In this document: positions 1-6,217 of the stretch, in pieces | How the letters are laid out: each line of letters opens with the position of its first letter | Numbering within the stretch: position 1 is the first letter of the stretch | Source of the DNA: RGIG3872 sp045660245 | GTDB taxonomy: Bacteria; Bacillota; Clostridia; Christensenellales; UBA1242 | Assembly: GCA_045660245.1 (NCBI GenBank) | Contig: JAZRDJ010000004.1 | Span: forward strand, 1-6,503 | DNA: 6,503 nucleotides | Direction: 5' to 3' | The notes under the pieces: generated by a model | Database searches by the model: none | What the model was told of the DNA's origin: nothing | Seen by the model: the letters and a program-made list of their open reading frames with translations, nothing else | Translations under genes and position numbers: made by a program

Positions 1-31
1 TTTATTTAAATTTAAGCGCGGGGGATTTTAT

Positions 32-2203
32 ATGACAAAAACCAAAAAGAGGCTCAATATTTTTCTTTGTGGTATAGCAGTTTTTATTTTTTGCTTGTGC
101 GGTTGCTTTTGTTCTTTGAGCAGTTCTTTTGCTTATGCACAAGATGAGTTGGTTTCAGCATTTAATGCTGAAAGTCAATCGTCTGGTGAAAATTATACTT
201 ATGAGATACGTGACACAAGTTTTTCGAATGATGGAACGCAAGAAAGCACTTTTTTGTGTGTTGAAAGTGGAGACAATGTTCTTGTTTCAAATTGCGTGTT
301 TGATGGAGCAACCAGTGCAGCAATTGTTGTGAATGGCGGAACTCTCACTCTTGATGGTTGCACGGTTCAAAACTCATCATCATTGTTTTCTTTTGCTGGG
401 CAAGGCATATGTTCATCGATATTTGTCAAAGCCGGTGTTTTGAATCTTTGTGGCGGCACTAGTGTGTCAAAAATTACAAACAATTCAGATGCTTCTGCAG
501 TTTATTCCTGTCTTGTTGCAAAAGATGGAACTCTTAATGTTCAAGATGCATCAATTGAAGGTGGAGAGGCAGACAATGATTTGGCAGTTGCCAATTTTGG
601 AACGCTTAACATTGAACAAAGTGCAAATTTTGGAACTTCAAAAATTTTGAATGCAAGAACTTCAACAATTGCAAATATGACGCAGCCAATTGAGAATTTG
701 GTGACTTGTGGGAGTGTGACATTTACGGCAGGCATTCCTTGTGAAAAAATTACGTTATGGAATGGCGAAGGCTTTGCACCAACCTTGGATTTTGAAGACA
801 ACGTTGCAGCAAGTGAAAATTTGGTTTTTGATTGGATGGATATCACAAACGTGGAAACACATGAAGAAACTGGAATTGTGACGTTCACAACAACCAGTTT
901 GGAAAATCCATCAATATTGGATTGTGTTGTTGGAATTAGCACTTGTGATATGAGTTCTTTGGTTGAAATTTTGAATTCAGGAAACACAAACACAAAATGT
1001 GAGTGGAGGGCAACCAACAATAATGGTGAGTATAATCTTAAGCTTTCATCAAAGGGGAGCATAACAATCACATACTTTGACCAAGAAAATTATTGTGAGG
1101 CATCAAAAACTTACAATATTGTTCCTCGCGATGGTGGATATGACATTGAAATAAATAATGGTGAGATTTCTTGTTCTGACATTGATGGTTTTGAATCAAT
1201 CAATTATGAATTTGAAAATGATGGATATATTTATTGGTCAGTTAACAATACGGCACAAAGTGACACAAATCGTGTTAACAAAAGTTCATCAACGACGGTG
1301 AATGTTCAAGATGATGACGGTGATGGAAAGATTAATCTTGGCATTACAATAATGCAACAGTTCACGGTTACGGTTTATTCAGGTTTTGGTGCAGGATATG
1401 GTGAGTTTGAGTTGTGGTGGGATTATTCTTCAGTTCTTGATATGTATCTTGAAGGAGCTGTCTTTAAGATGTCTTATAGGGGGGAAGAGTTTGAAGTTGA
1501 TATTGTATCAGCATGGTATGTTTTCAGTATGTTGCAATGGGGCGGTGAAGTTTATCAATACACTGGCTATAATTATACACAGATAACAGCAGATGGACAA
1601 TCTGTTTACCCTGGTGAAGTATTGATAACTTTTGCACAACAGAGATCATCGGATTCTTCGGATGAAGAGTATATAATAAATGGCATTACTGTGCGTGAGG
1701 TATTTAGTGATATTCCTGAAGAGTATCTTGACAAAAACGAATCAGAGGTTCCATATTCAACATATTTATCACAAGTGATGGTTTTGTACAATGATTTTGG
1801 GCTTCGAATAATTGCAACAACAGAAGATGTTGTGTTTGAAGCAAGAAGAAATGGTGGTCTAGATTTAGAATTGTATGATCACGAGGTTTTGTATGAAATA
1901 TATGTTGGAGGTTTTGATTTAGATAATAGTGGTGGGGATGATGGTAAATTCCTCAATGGATATATTCAATCAATAGAAATTAAATTTGCTGAAGATTTCG
2001 GTGCAATATTGGGGCGTTACGCCGTTGATATACCTCCTGACTATAAGGGGTGTGAGCAAATATCATATGGAGGGTACGAATGGTCGTGTTGTTCTTATGT
2101 TTACGACTATACTTACCCAGAGTATGAAGGTTATTATGATTGTTTCCCTGTATCTTATTTTGTTTATTATTTCCCTGAAATAATTGTGTACACATACTAC
2201 TAA
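32..2203 (+). CDS. Large secreted protein: beta-helix-like N-terminus, tyrosine-rich C-terminus
   Basis: No named family recognised. The 723-residue product starts with a basic stretch (KTKKR) and a hydrophobic segment (about residues 9-34), then AYA before QDE, a good signal peptidase I site after residue 36. L-C-G-C at 22-25 only loosely resembles a lipobox, so secretion is preferred over lipidation. Residues 75-200 carry a recurring GTLxL-type strand (103-107, 135-139, 166-170, 190-194) with Asn/Gly turns, typical of right-handed parallel beta-helix (pectin-lyase-like) surface proteins; no catalytic site could be assigned. Putative calcium loops of DxDxDG type lie at 427-432 and, less perfectly, 629-634. 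The last 45 residues hold 15 tyrosines and three cysteines. No sortase motif, C-terminal membrane anchor or S-layer repeat was seen. The start is supported by GGGGGA at 20-25, 6 nt before the ATG. The promoter must lie at or beyond the left edge. A terminator follows directly. An extracellular adhesin or matrix-like role is inference only. Confidence 0.85.
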   Translation: MTKTKKRLNIFLCGIAVFIFCLCGCFCSLSSSFAYAQDELVSAFNAESQSSGENYTYEIRDTSFSNDGTQESTFLCVESGDNVLVSNCVFDGATSAAIVVNGGTLTLDGCTVQNSSSLFSFAGQGICSSIFVKAGVLNLCGGTSVSKITNNSDASAVYSCLVAKDGTLNVQDASIEGGEADNDLAVANFGTLNIEQSANFGTSKILNARTSTIANMTQPIENLVTCGSVTFTAGIPCEKITLWNGEGFAPTLDFEDNVAASENLVFDWMDITNVETHEETGIVTFTTTSLENPSILDCVVGISTCDMSSLVEILNSGNTNTKCEWRATNNNGEYNLKLSSKGSITITYFDQENYCEASKTYNIVPRDGGYDIEINNGEISCSDIDGFESINYEFENDGYIYWSVNNTAQSDTNRVNKSSSTTVNVQDDDGDGKINLGITIMQQFTVTVYSGFGAGYGEFELWWDYSSVLDMYLEGAVFKMSYRGEEFEVDIVSAWYVFSMLQWGGEVYQYTGYNYTQITADGQSVYPGEVLITFAQQRSSDSSDEEYIINGITVREVFSDIPEEYLDKNESEVPYSTYLSQVMVLYNDFGLRIIATTEDVVFEARRNGGLDLELYDHEVLYEIYVGGFDLDNSGGDDGKFLNGYIQSIEIKFAEDFGAILGRYAVDIPPDYKGCEQISYGGYEWSCCSYVYDYTYPEYEGYYDCFPVSYFVYYFPEIIVYTYY

Positions 2204-2230
2204 TAACTCATTATAAATTATTAAGGATAT

Positions 2231-2264
2231 AAAAAATCAAGGTTTGAATGCCTTGATTTTTTTT
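2231..2264 (+). terminator. Rho-independent terminator of the secreted-protein gene
   Basis: A perfect 12-bp stem (2231-2242 pairing with 2251-2262) encloses an 8-nt loop and runs into an uninterrupted T tract ending at 2264. The core is ATCAAGG/CCTTGAT with A and T flanks. It begins 27 nt after the stop codon of the upstream gene. The A-rich left side could also let it work on the other strand, but no gene from the right needs that here. It separates the secreted-protein gene from spoIVA, so the two are probably transcribed independently. Confidence 0.9.
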
Positions 2265-2335
2265 GTGGGGGCATAAAATTTCAAACTCGTTCATATGCTT
2301 TAGCAATCAAACAATTTTTTTTCTCGGAGGGTATT

Positions 2336-3817
2336 ATGGAAAAGTTTGAAATTTACAAGACGATTGCCGAAAGGTCAAACGGTGGAATATATTTGGGCGT
2401 TGTGGGACCGGTTCGAACTGGCAAATCGACTTTTATCAGGAATTTTATGGAAAAACTTGTGCTTGAAAAAATTAAAAATGAACACGAGCGTGCGCGGGTG
2501 ATTGACGAATTGCCTCAATCTGGTGCTGGGAAAACCATCATGACCACACAGCCAAAGTTTGTGCCAAACGACGCGGTTGAAATTGAGATTGGTGATGGCA
2601 ACCTGGCGAAAATTAGGCTTGTGGATTGTGTCGGGTACGGGTTTGTTGGGGCAAATGGTTTTGTTGAGGAAGAAGGAGTCCCACGGCTTGTCAAAACGCC
2701 TTGGTCTGAAGAGGAAATTCCGTTTGAAGAGGCTGCAAAAATTGGAACAAACAAGGTGATCTCAGACCACTCAACAATTGCTGTCATGATGACAACAGAT
2801 GGATCTATTGCGGGTATTGACAGATCATCATATCTTGTGGCGGAAGAAAGTGTCGTGAGAGAACTCCAAAACGCCGGAAAACCTTTTGTGATTGTCTTGA
2901 ACTCAAAAAATCCAGGAGCAAAAGAAACAACCATTTTGAAACAAGAACTAGAAAACAAATACAATGTCACTGTTTTGGCTCTTAATGTTGAAAGCATGGA
3001 TACAAGCGACATTGATGATGTACTTGAAAGTTTGCTTGGTGAGTTTCCGGTCAGAAACATCAATATTGAACTTCCTCATTGGGTGAGAGCACTTCCGTTC
3101 TCTTCTCCGCTTGTTGGAACAATTATGAAAAATTTGAAAGAAACAACAAGAGAAATTGACAGAATGAAAGATTTGAAGCAAGTGAACGCTCTTTCTGAAA
3201 GTGTTGAAGAGTTCAATACATCGGTTCTTTCAAGTGTGCTTTATGGAACAGGAGAGGCAACGATCACAATCACGCTTTCTCCCGAACTATTCTATCAAAT
3301 GCTCAGCCGTGAATGTGGTGTTGAAATCAAAGATGATTTTTATCTCATGAGTTACATGAAGCATTTGGTTCACGCAAAAGCAGAGTATGACAAACTTGAA
3401 AGTGCTCTTGCAGAAGTTAAAGAAACAGGCTATGGTGTGGTTGTTCCATCACTTTCAGACATGACTCTCGAAGAGCCAAAAATAACAAAGAAAGGTGGAG
3501 CGTCTCAAGTCAAATTAAAAGCCACAGCACCATCATTGCATATCATGCGTGTGGACGTTGAGACTGAGGTGTGTCCTGCGGTTGGTTCAGCAGAACAAAG
3601 TGAAAATCTCGCGAAATTCATGCTTTCTGAGTTTGAAAGCAACCCTCAAGGTATTTGGGATACAAACATGTTTGGAAAACCTCTGTCAAGTTTCGTGAGT
3701 GAAGGAATTGCAAGCAAAATCACAAACATTCCGAATGAAGCCAAGTTCAAGATGCGAAAAACCATGACAAAAATTGTGAATGAGGGGAAGGGTGGCATCA
3801 TCTGCATTTTGTTATAA
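2336..3817 (+). CDS. spoIVA: Stage IV sporulation protein A (spore coat morphogenetic ATPase)
   Basis: SpoIVA forms the basement layer of the spore coat: in Bacillus subtilis it is anchored on the forespore outer membrane by SpoVM and polymerises irreversibly after ATP hydrolysis, also helping cortex assembly. The 493-residue length matches the family (about 492). The N-terminal P-loop domain of TRAFAC-GTPase ancestry has Walker A GPVRTGKST at 24-32 (Lys30), the conserved TT pair at 70-71 in TIMTTQPKF (the sensor threonines of the B. subtilis protein), and the Walker-B-type LVDCVGYGF with Asp97. TTDGSIAGIDR (153-163) and VLNSKNP (187-193) are further family signatures. The middle and C-terminal regions follow, ending in the conserved KIVNEGKGGIICILL, the part that in B. 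subtilis localises the protein to the forespore through SpoVM. GGAGGG (2326-2331) lies 4 nt before the ATG and fixes the start. The gene appears monocistronic. Sigma-E control is expected from B. subtilis, but no well-spaced sigma-E promoter was seen. The last two codons and the stop lie in the arm of a palindromic element. Confidence 0.98.
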   Translation: MEKFEIYKTIAERSNGGIYLGVVGPVRTGKSTFIRNFMEKLVLEKIKNEHERARVIDELPQSGAGKTIMTTQPKFVPNDAVEIEIGDGNLAKIRLVDCVGYGFVGANGFVEEEGVPRLVKTPWSEEEIPFEEAAKIGTNKVISDHSTIAVMMTTDGSIAGIDRSSYLVAEESVVRELQNAGKPFVIVLNSKNPGAKETTILKQELENKYNVTVLALNVESMDTSDIDDVLESLLGEFPVRNINIELPHWVRALPFSSPLVGTIMKNLKETTREIDRMKDLKQVNALSESVEEFNTSVLSSVLYGTGEATITITLSPELFYQMLSRECGVEIKDDFYLMSYMKHLVHAKAEYDKLESALAEVKETGYGVVVPSLSDMTLEEPKITKKGGASQVKLKATAPSLHIMRVDVETEVCPAVGSAEQSENLAKFMLSEFESNPQGIWDTNMFGKPLSSFVSEGIASKITNIPNEAKFKMRKTMTKIVNEGKGGIICILL

Positions 3818-3940
3818 CGGCGAATTTCACACATTCTACTGCAGAAAATTCAAAAGCGCCAGACAGTTACATACGCAAGTATGCGCCTGCCTGGCGCTTT
3901 CTTTTTTCTTTGTATAATATGCAAACTTTGCCGTTATAAC
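3811..3940. repeat. 130-bp imperfect palindrome, MITE-like, abutting the spoIVA stop codon
   Basis: The ends are perfect 11-bp inverted repeats: GTTATAACGGC (3811-3821) and GCCGTTATAAC (3930-3940). Pairing continues inward imperfectly (AA with TT at 3823-3824/3927-3928, TT with AA at 3826-3827/3924-3925) towards a strong central hairpin (3853-3900) on almost the same axis, so the whole segment can fold as one long hairpin. The outer octamer GTTATAAC is itself a palindrome, so it is also present as a direct repeat (GTTATAACG at 3811-3819 and 3933-3941). It could therefore be a target-site duplication around a CGGC...GCCG-bounded element or part of the terminal inverted repeat. No ORF or transposase lies inside. 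The size, self-complementarity and lack of coding capacity fit a miniature inverted-repeat element or REP-like repeat, but only one copy is in the window, so mobility is unproven. The left arm supplies the end of the final spoIVA Leu codons and the TAA. Confidence 0.6.
3853..3911 (+). terminator. Strong terminator hairpin with GCAA tetraloop after spoIVA
   Basis: A 10-bp perfect stem AAAGCGCCAG/CTGGCGCTTT (3853-3862 with 3891-3900) is extended by CAG/CTG (3864-3866/3887-3889) and CATAC/GTATG (3870-3874/3879-3883), closed by a GCAA loop (3875-3878), which belongs to the stable GNRA class. A T-rich tract (TTTCTTTTTTCTTT) follows on the + strand, as expected for termination of spoIVA transcripts. 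On the other strand the hairpin is followed by only four Ts, so it could stop transcription from the convergent hydrolase gene less efficiently. No better terminator for that gene was found between 3941 and 4035; an AAACCA/TGGTTT pair there has a long loop and is weak. The hairpin is the core of the larger palindromic element. Confidence 0.85.
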
Positions 3941-4035
3941 GTGTATATGAAATAAATGAGATCTTGGAACAAAAACCATGCCATTAAAGCGAGTGAGTGT
4001 GAAACTGGTTTAGTGTTTTTTTGTTTTGATGAAGA

Positions 4036-5211
4036 TTATCCCAAGTACTGATACATTTGGTCCAAAAATTCATGTTTTTGAGTGATGCCTTTATTTTCTT
4101 GAAGTTTTGCGTCTCTGCCAACTGACCAGAAACTGAGCATACCATAAGATTTTTGTTTTGCGTGCTCGGCGACCTTTGAAGCCATTTCTGGGGTGAATGT
4201 TGGGTAAAGTGAACTCTCGAACCCAAGTGAAACAGTTGCGCCCATTTTCTTGTATGCTTCGGCTTCAGAAAGGGGAATACCACGGTTTTTATAGATTTCA
4301 ACAAGTTGTTTGTTTGCATTTTCCATGGCGCGGACTGAAGCATCTCCATAGTCTTCATTTGAAGCAACACCGTAGCCATAGCACATGGTCATTGAGTTGA
4401 TGAGTTCAATATCAACTCCAGAATTCAAGTAGGCGTTTATGACTTTGAGTTGTTTTTCCTTCCAGCCATCTGGCATGATTGGAATGGTTAATATAATTTT
4501 TGTTCCTAGTTCGTCCTGTACACGTTTGATGGCTCGTGCATTGATTTGATTTTCGGTTTCGCCTTGGTTGCTTTCTTCTATGTCGAGGTCAAGGCGTGTG
4601 ATGTCATAAGTTTTGATGATGTCTTTATACATTTCATAAAGTTTTTGTTCGCTATTTGAGACAACCCAAGGAGCATGCCCGAGTTGTCCGCCGACAGAGA
4701 TGGTTATGTCACCGCCAAGATCTCTGATGTTTTTGATTGCTGCAAGCACGCCTTGATATTGTCCATTTGAGGGGTTCTTTTTTGAAATTGACTCATATCC
4801 GCCCCAGCACCAATTGATTGTTCCATCATCAAGGACTGCATCGGTTGTGCTTGGATTGATAAACGCGAGATTGAAGTATCTCAAGTCCGTGTCCTTTGCG
4901 ATTTTGCCAATATCAGCGACACCGCCAATGCTGTAACCTGTGGAAGAAGGAACCCAATATGTTGTGTCCATGAACGGGGCGAGAACTTTGTTTGGCCAGC
5001 CATCGGTGGATTCTTGAGTGTCTGGGATTTCATGTTCTGGTGTCACCCTGCTTGAAGTGGGGAACACAAAAATCAATGTTATGCAAACAATGAATGCCGT
5101 GGAAAAACCAATGATATAAGGCAACCATTTTCTTTGCCATGTGTGAGATTTTTTTCTTTTTTTGAAATGATTTGTTTTGTTTGACCCTGGTGTGTTATTT
5201 ATATTTTCCAT
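4036..5211 (-). CDS. Membrane-anchored family 18 glycoside hydrolase (chitinase-like)
   Basis: GH18 enzymes cleave beta-1,4 bonds next to N-acetylglucosamine in chitin or related polymers by substrate-assisted catalysis. This 391-residue protein has a Lys-rich cytoplasmic N-terminus (about 1-29), one membrane segment or uncleaved signal anchor (about 30-51), a short linker, then a TIM-barrel domain from about 75. Family marks are the strand-1 APFMDTTYW (78-86), YFNLAFI (112-118), the SVGG strand-3 motif (172-175), the active-site strand TRLDLDIEE (205-213) with Asp208, Asp210 and presumed acid/base Glu212, MTMCYG (274-279) with Met276 and Tyr278, and the strand-8 tryptophan in LSFWSVGRD (359-367). 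It most resembles the bacterial PF-ChiA-like subgroup, where the first Asp of the classic DxxDxDxE is not kept; position 205 is Thr here. No chitin-binding or LysM domain is present, so chitin, peptidoglycan or a host glycan are all possible substrates. It converges on spoIVA and diverges from the YhhN gene. Only this ATG is plausible: an in-frame TAG lies 12 codons upstream. No Shine-Dalgarno precedes it, which is unusual in this window. Confidence 0.9.
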   Translation of the reverse strand: MENINNTPGSNKTNHFKKRKKSHTWQRKWLPYIIGFSTAFIVCITLIFVFPTSSRVTPEHEIPDTQESTDGWPNKVLAPFMDTTYWVPSSTGYSIGGVADIGKIAKDTDLRYFNLAFINPSTTDAVLDDGTINWCWGGYESISKKNPSNGQYQGVLAAIKNIRDLGGDITISVGGQLGHAPWVVSNSEQKLYEMYKDIIKTYDITRLDLDIEESNQGETENQINARAIKRVQDELGTKIILTIPIMPDGWKEKQLKVINAYLNSGVDIELINSMTMCYGYGVASNEDYGDASVRAMENANKQLVEIYKNRGIPLSEAEAYKKMGATVSLGFESSLYPTFTPEMASKVAEHAKQKSYGMLSFWSVGRDAKLQENKGITQKHEFLDQMYQYLG

Positions 5212-5215
5212 ACCA

Positions 5216-5245
5216 GTAGTATGGATCCAGAATAGTGAAATATTC
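5216..5245 (-). promoter_or_regulatory. Candidate sigma-E-like promoter for the GH18 gene
   Basis: Reading the minus strand, GAATATT (5245-5239) matches the sigma-E -35 consensus KMATATT at all seven positions. After a 15-bp spacer, CATACTAC (5223-5216) matches the -10 consensus CATACAHT at six of eight. Transcription would begin 5-8 nt later, at the GH18 ATG itself, giving a leaderless mRNA; this agrees with the missing Shine-Dalgarno. The same bases form an inverted repeat CCATAC/GTATGG (5208-5213/5219-5224) over the start codon. Short AT-rich motifs arise often by chance, so this remains tentative. Confidence 0.3.
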
Positions 5246-5271
5246 TATTTTTGGTAAAAAAAGTTTTCTGT

Positions 5272-5300
5272 TTGACTTTGATGACAAAAATCACTATAAT
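5272..5300 (+). promoter_or_regulatory. Sigma-A promoter for the YhhN-family gene
   Basis: TTGACT (5272-5277) matches the -35 consensus at five of six positions, and TATAAT (5295-5300) is a perfect -10. They are separated by the optimal 17 bp. This is the best vegetative-type promoter in the window. Transcription should start near 5306-5308, leaving about 110 nt of untranslated leader before the ATG at 5417. No operator for a known repressor was recognised. Confidence 0.85.
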
Positions 5301-5312
5301 AAGGGGCAAGAA

Positions 5313-5398
5313 ATGCCGTAAAAGATTGATTGTTTGTTGTGTGACTGAATGGTTGTTATGTCACGCATACTACTCGATCAAATCTGACACTATGGCGT
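5313..5398 (+). promoter_or_regulatory. Putative structured 5' leader (three nested stems) before the YhhN gene
   Basis: The leader can fold into a compact nested structure. The basal helix is ATGCC (5313-5317) with GGCGT (5394-5398). The middle helix is AGATTGATTG (5323-5332) with CGATCAAATCT (5375-5385), ten pairs with one bulged A. The apical helix is GTGTGAC (5339-5345) with GTCACGC (5360-5366), seven pairs around a 14-nt loop. The basal helix closes 6 nt before the ribosome-binding GGGAG (5405-5409). Several G-U pairs are used. The sequence does not match a riboswitch class I know, and there is no terminator in the leader, so any control would act on translation or stability. A short upstream GGCA (5305-5308) could compete for TGCC (5314-5317) if it is transcribed. 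Confidence 0.4.
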
Positions 5399-5416
5399 TT
5401 ATTTGGGAGAACTGAT

Positions 5417-6154
5417 ATGGAAAATAAAAAACTTGAAAAAGGATATTTGATCAACTTTGGGTTTGCAATTCTCATGATGATGGCAATGACATTTTTCATT
5501 TGCAACAGTTTTATTTTTGCTCCAGAGTTTTCAAAACTTGGCAGATATTTGACAAAGGGTATTGCAAGTTTGTTGTTTGTGTTCTTTGGAATTTTCAATT
5601 TTAATTTTGCAAAAAAGTCTGAAGAAGTGAAGAATAAGAAATTCATGCTTTTCATGATAATTGGTCTTGTATTTGCAATGCTTGGTGATATGTTTTTGAT
5701 TGATTTTTTCATTGTTGGAGCGGGACTTTTTGCCGTTGGACATGTGTTTTATTTTGTTGCTTTCTGTTTTGTTTCAAAATTCAAATTTCGTGATTTGATT
5801 TGCATGGTAGCAATATTTGTTCCAGCAATTCTTGTGATCTTGTTGTATCCACACTTTGTATTTGATGGAATGCTTCCTGTTGTGATTGCTTATGCACTCA
5901 TTATTTCAGCAATGCTCGGCAAAGCAATTTCAAATGCTTTTGAAAAAGGAAACAAGGTTTTGAACTGGGTTGTTTTGATTGGCGCTTTGATGTTCTTCCT
6001 TTCTGATCTCATGCTTCTTTTCAATGTGTTTGCGAGTGCTCCTTTTGTCTTTGATGTCGCTTGCATTGCGCTTTACTATCCAGCAGAGTTTGTTCTGGCT
6101 TTCTCAATTCTCTTTGCTGGTTTCAAGTATGAGAAACAAAGCAAGGCAGAGTAG
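5417..6154 (+). CDS. YhhN/TMEM86-family integral membrane protein (lysoplasmalogenase family)
   Basis: The 245-residue protein is almost entirely hydrophobic, with about eight membrane segments (roughly 10-33, 44-65, 77-96, 101-120, 126-144, 151-170, 182-205, 211-235) and charged ends. Family motifs of YhhN/TMEM86 (PF07947) appear in order: GLVFAMLGDMFL (83-94) with Asp91, GHVFYFVAF (108-116) with His109 and Tyr112, ALMFFLSDLML (190-200) with Asp197, and LYYPAEFVLAF (219-229). Mammalian TMEM86 members hydrolyse the vinyl-ether bond of lysoplasmalogens, and the two membrane aspartates are thought to be catalytic; the bacterial role is less certain. Plasmalogens are common in anaerobic clostridia, which makes that activity plausible here. 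The start is supported by GGGAG (5405-5409), 7 nt before the ATG. The gene is monocistronic between a sigma-A promoter and a terminator. The likely alternative is a YhhN homologue with another lipid substrate. Confidence 0.85.
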   Translation: MENKKLEKGYLINFGFAILMMMAMTFFICNSFIFAPEFSKLGRYLTKGIASLLFVFFGIFNFNFAKKSEEVKNKKFMLFMIIGLVFAMLGDMFLIDFFIVGAGLFAVGHVFYFVAFCFVSKFKFRDLICMVAIFVPAILVILLYPHFVFDGMLPVVIAYALIISAMLGKAISNAFEKGNKVLNWVVLIGALMFFLSDLMLLFNVFASAPFVFDVACIALYYPAEFVLAFSILFAGFKYEKQSKAE

Positions 6155-6182
6155 TTATTGCAGTGTATATTTTAAAAACAAA

Positions 6183-6217
6183 AAAAATCACGGGAGTTTT
6201 CCGTGATTTTTATTTTT
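6183..6217. terminator. Terminator, likely bidirectional, between two convergent genes
   Basis: An 11-bp perfect stem AAAAATCACGG/CCGTGATTTTT (6183-6193 with 6201-6211) has a 7-nt loop. On the + strand it is followed by T-rich sequence and ends the YhhN-family transcript 29 nt after its stop. On the minus strand the A-rich left flank (6174-6187) becomes a T tract, so it can also end the gene arriving from the right, whose TAA (6212-6210) overlaps the base of the stem. Confidence 0.9.

Noticed and set aside
541..1071. Long minus-strand open frame inside the secreted-protein gene
   Set aside because: It has no ribosome-binding site or recognisable product, and lies opposite a gene with a coherent signal peptide and repeat structure; a shadow frame.
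2291..2315. Sigma-E-like promoter before spoIVA (TCATATG at 2291-2297 and CAAACAAT at 2308-2315)
   Set aside because: Both boxes resemble the consensus, but the spacer is only 10 bp instead of about 14-15, so they are unlikely to work as a pair. Sigma-E control is still expected from family knowledge.
2515..3063. Minus-strand open frame of 182 codons within spoIVA
   Set aside because: It is antisense to the conserved ATPase domain and its Ser/Thr/Pro-rich translation is what the complement of this coding sequence would produce; not a gene.
3913..3918. TATAAT as a -10 box downstream of spoIVA
   Set aside because: No -35-like hexamer lies 16-18 bp upstream (the position falls in the GC-rich hairpin arm), and no gene follows on the + strand until 5417.
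3973..4011. AAACCA/TGGTTT pair as a terminator for the GH18 gene
   Set aside because: Only 6 bp, with a 27-nt loop; too weak to call.
3984..4379. Minus-strand open frame of 131 codons overlapping the GH18 3' end
   Set aside because: It is in another frame of a clearly coding GH18 domain and has no identifiable domain or Shine-Dalgarno.
5305..5317. GGCA/TGCC hairpin at the start of the YhhN leader
   Set aside because: The stem is 4 bp and its left arm lies at the predicted transcription start, so it may not be fully transcribed; kept only as a possible competitor of the basal helix.
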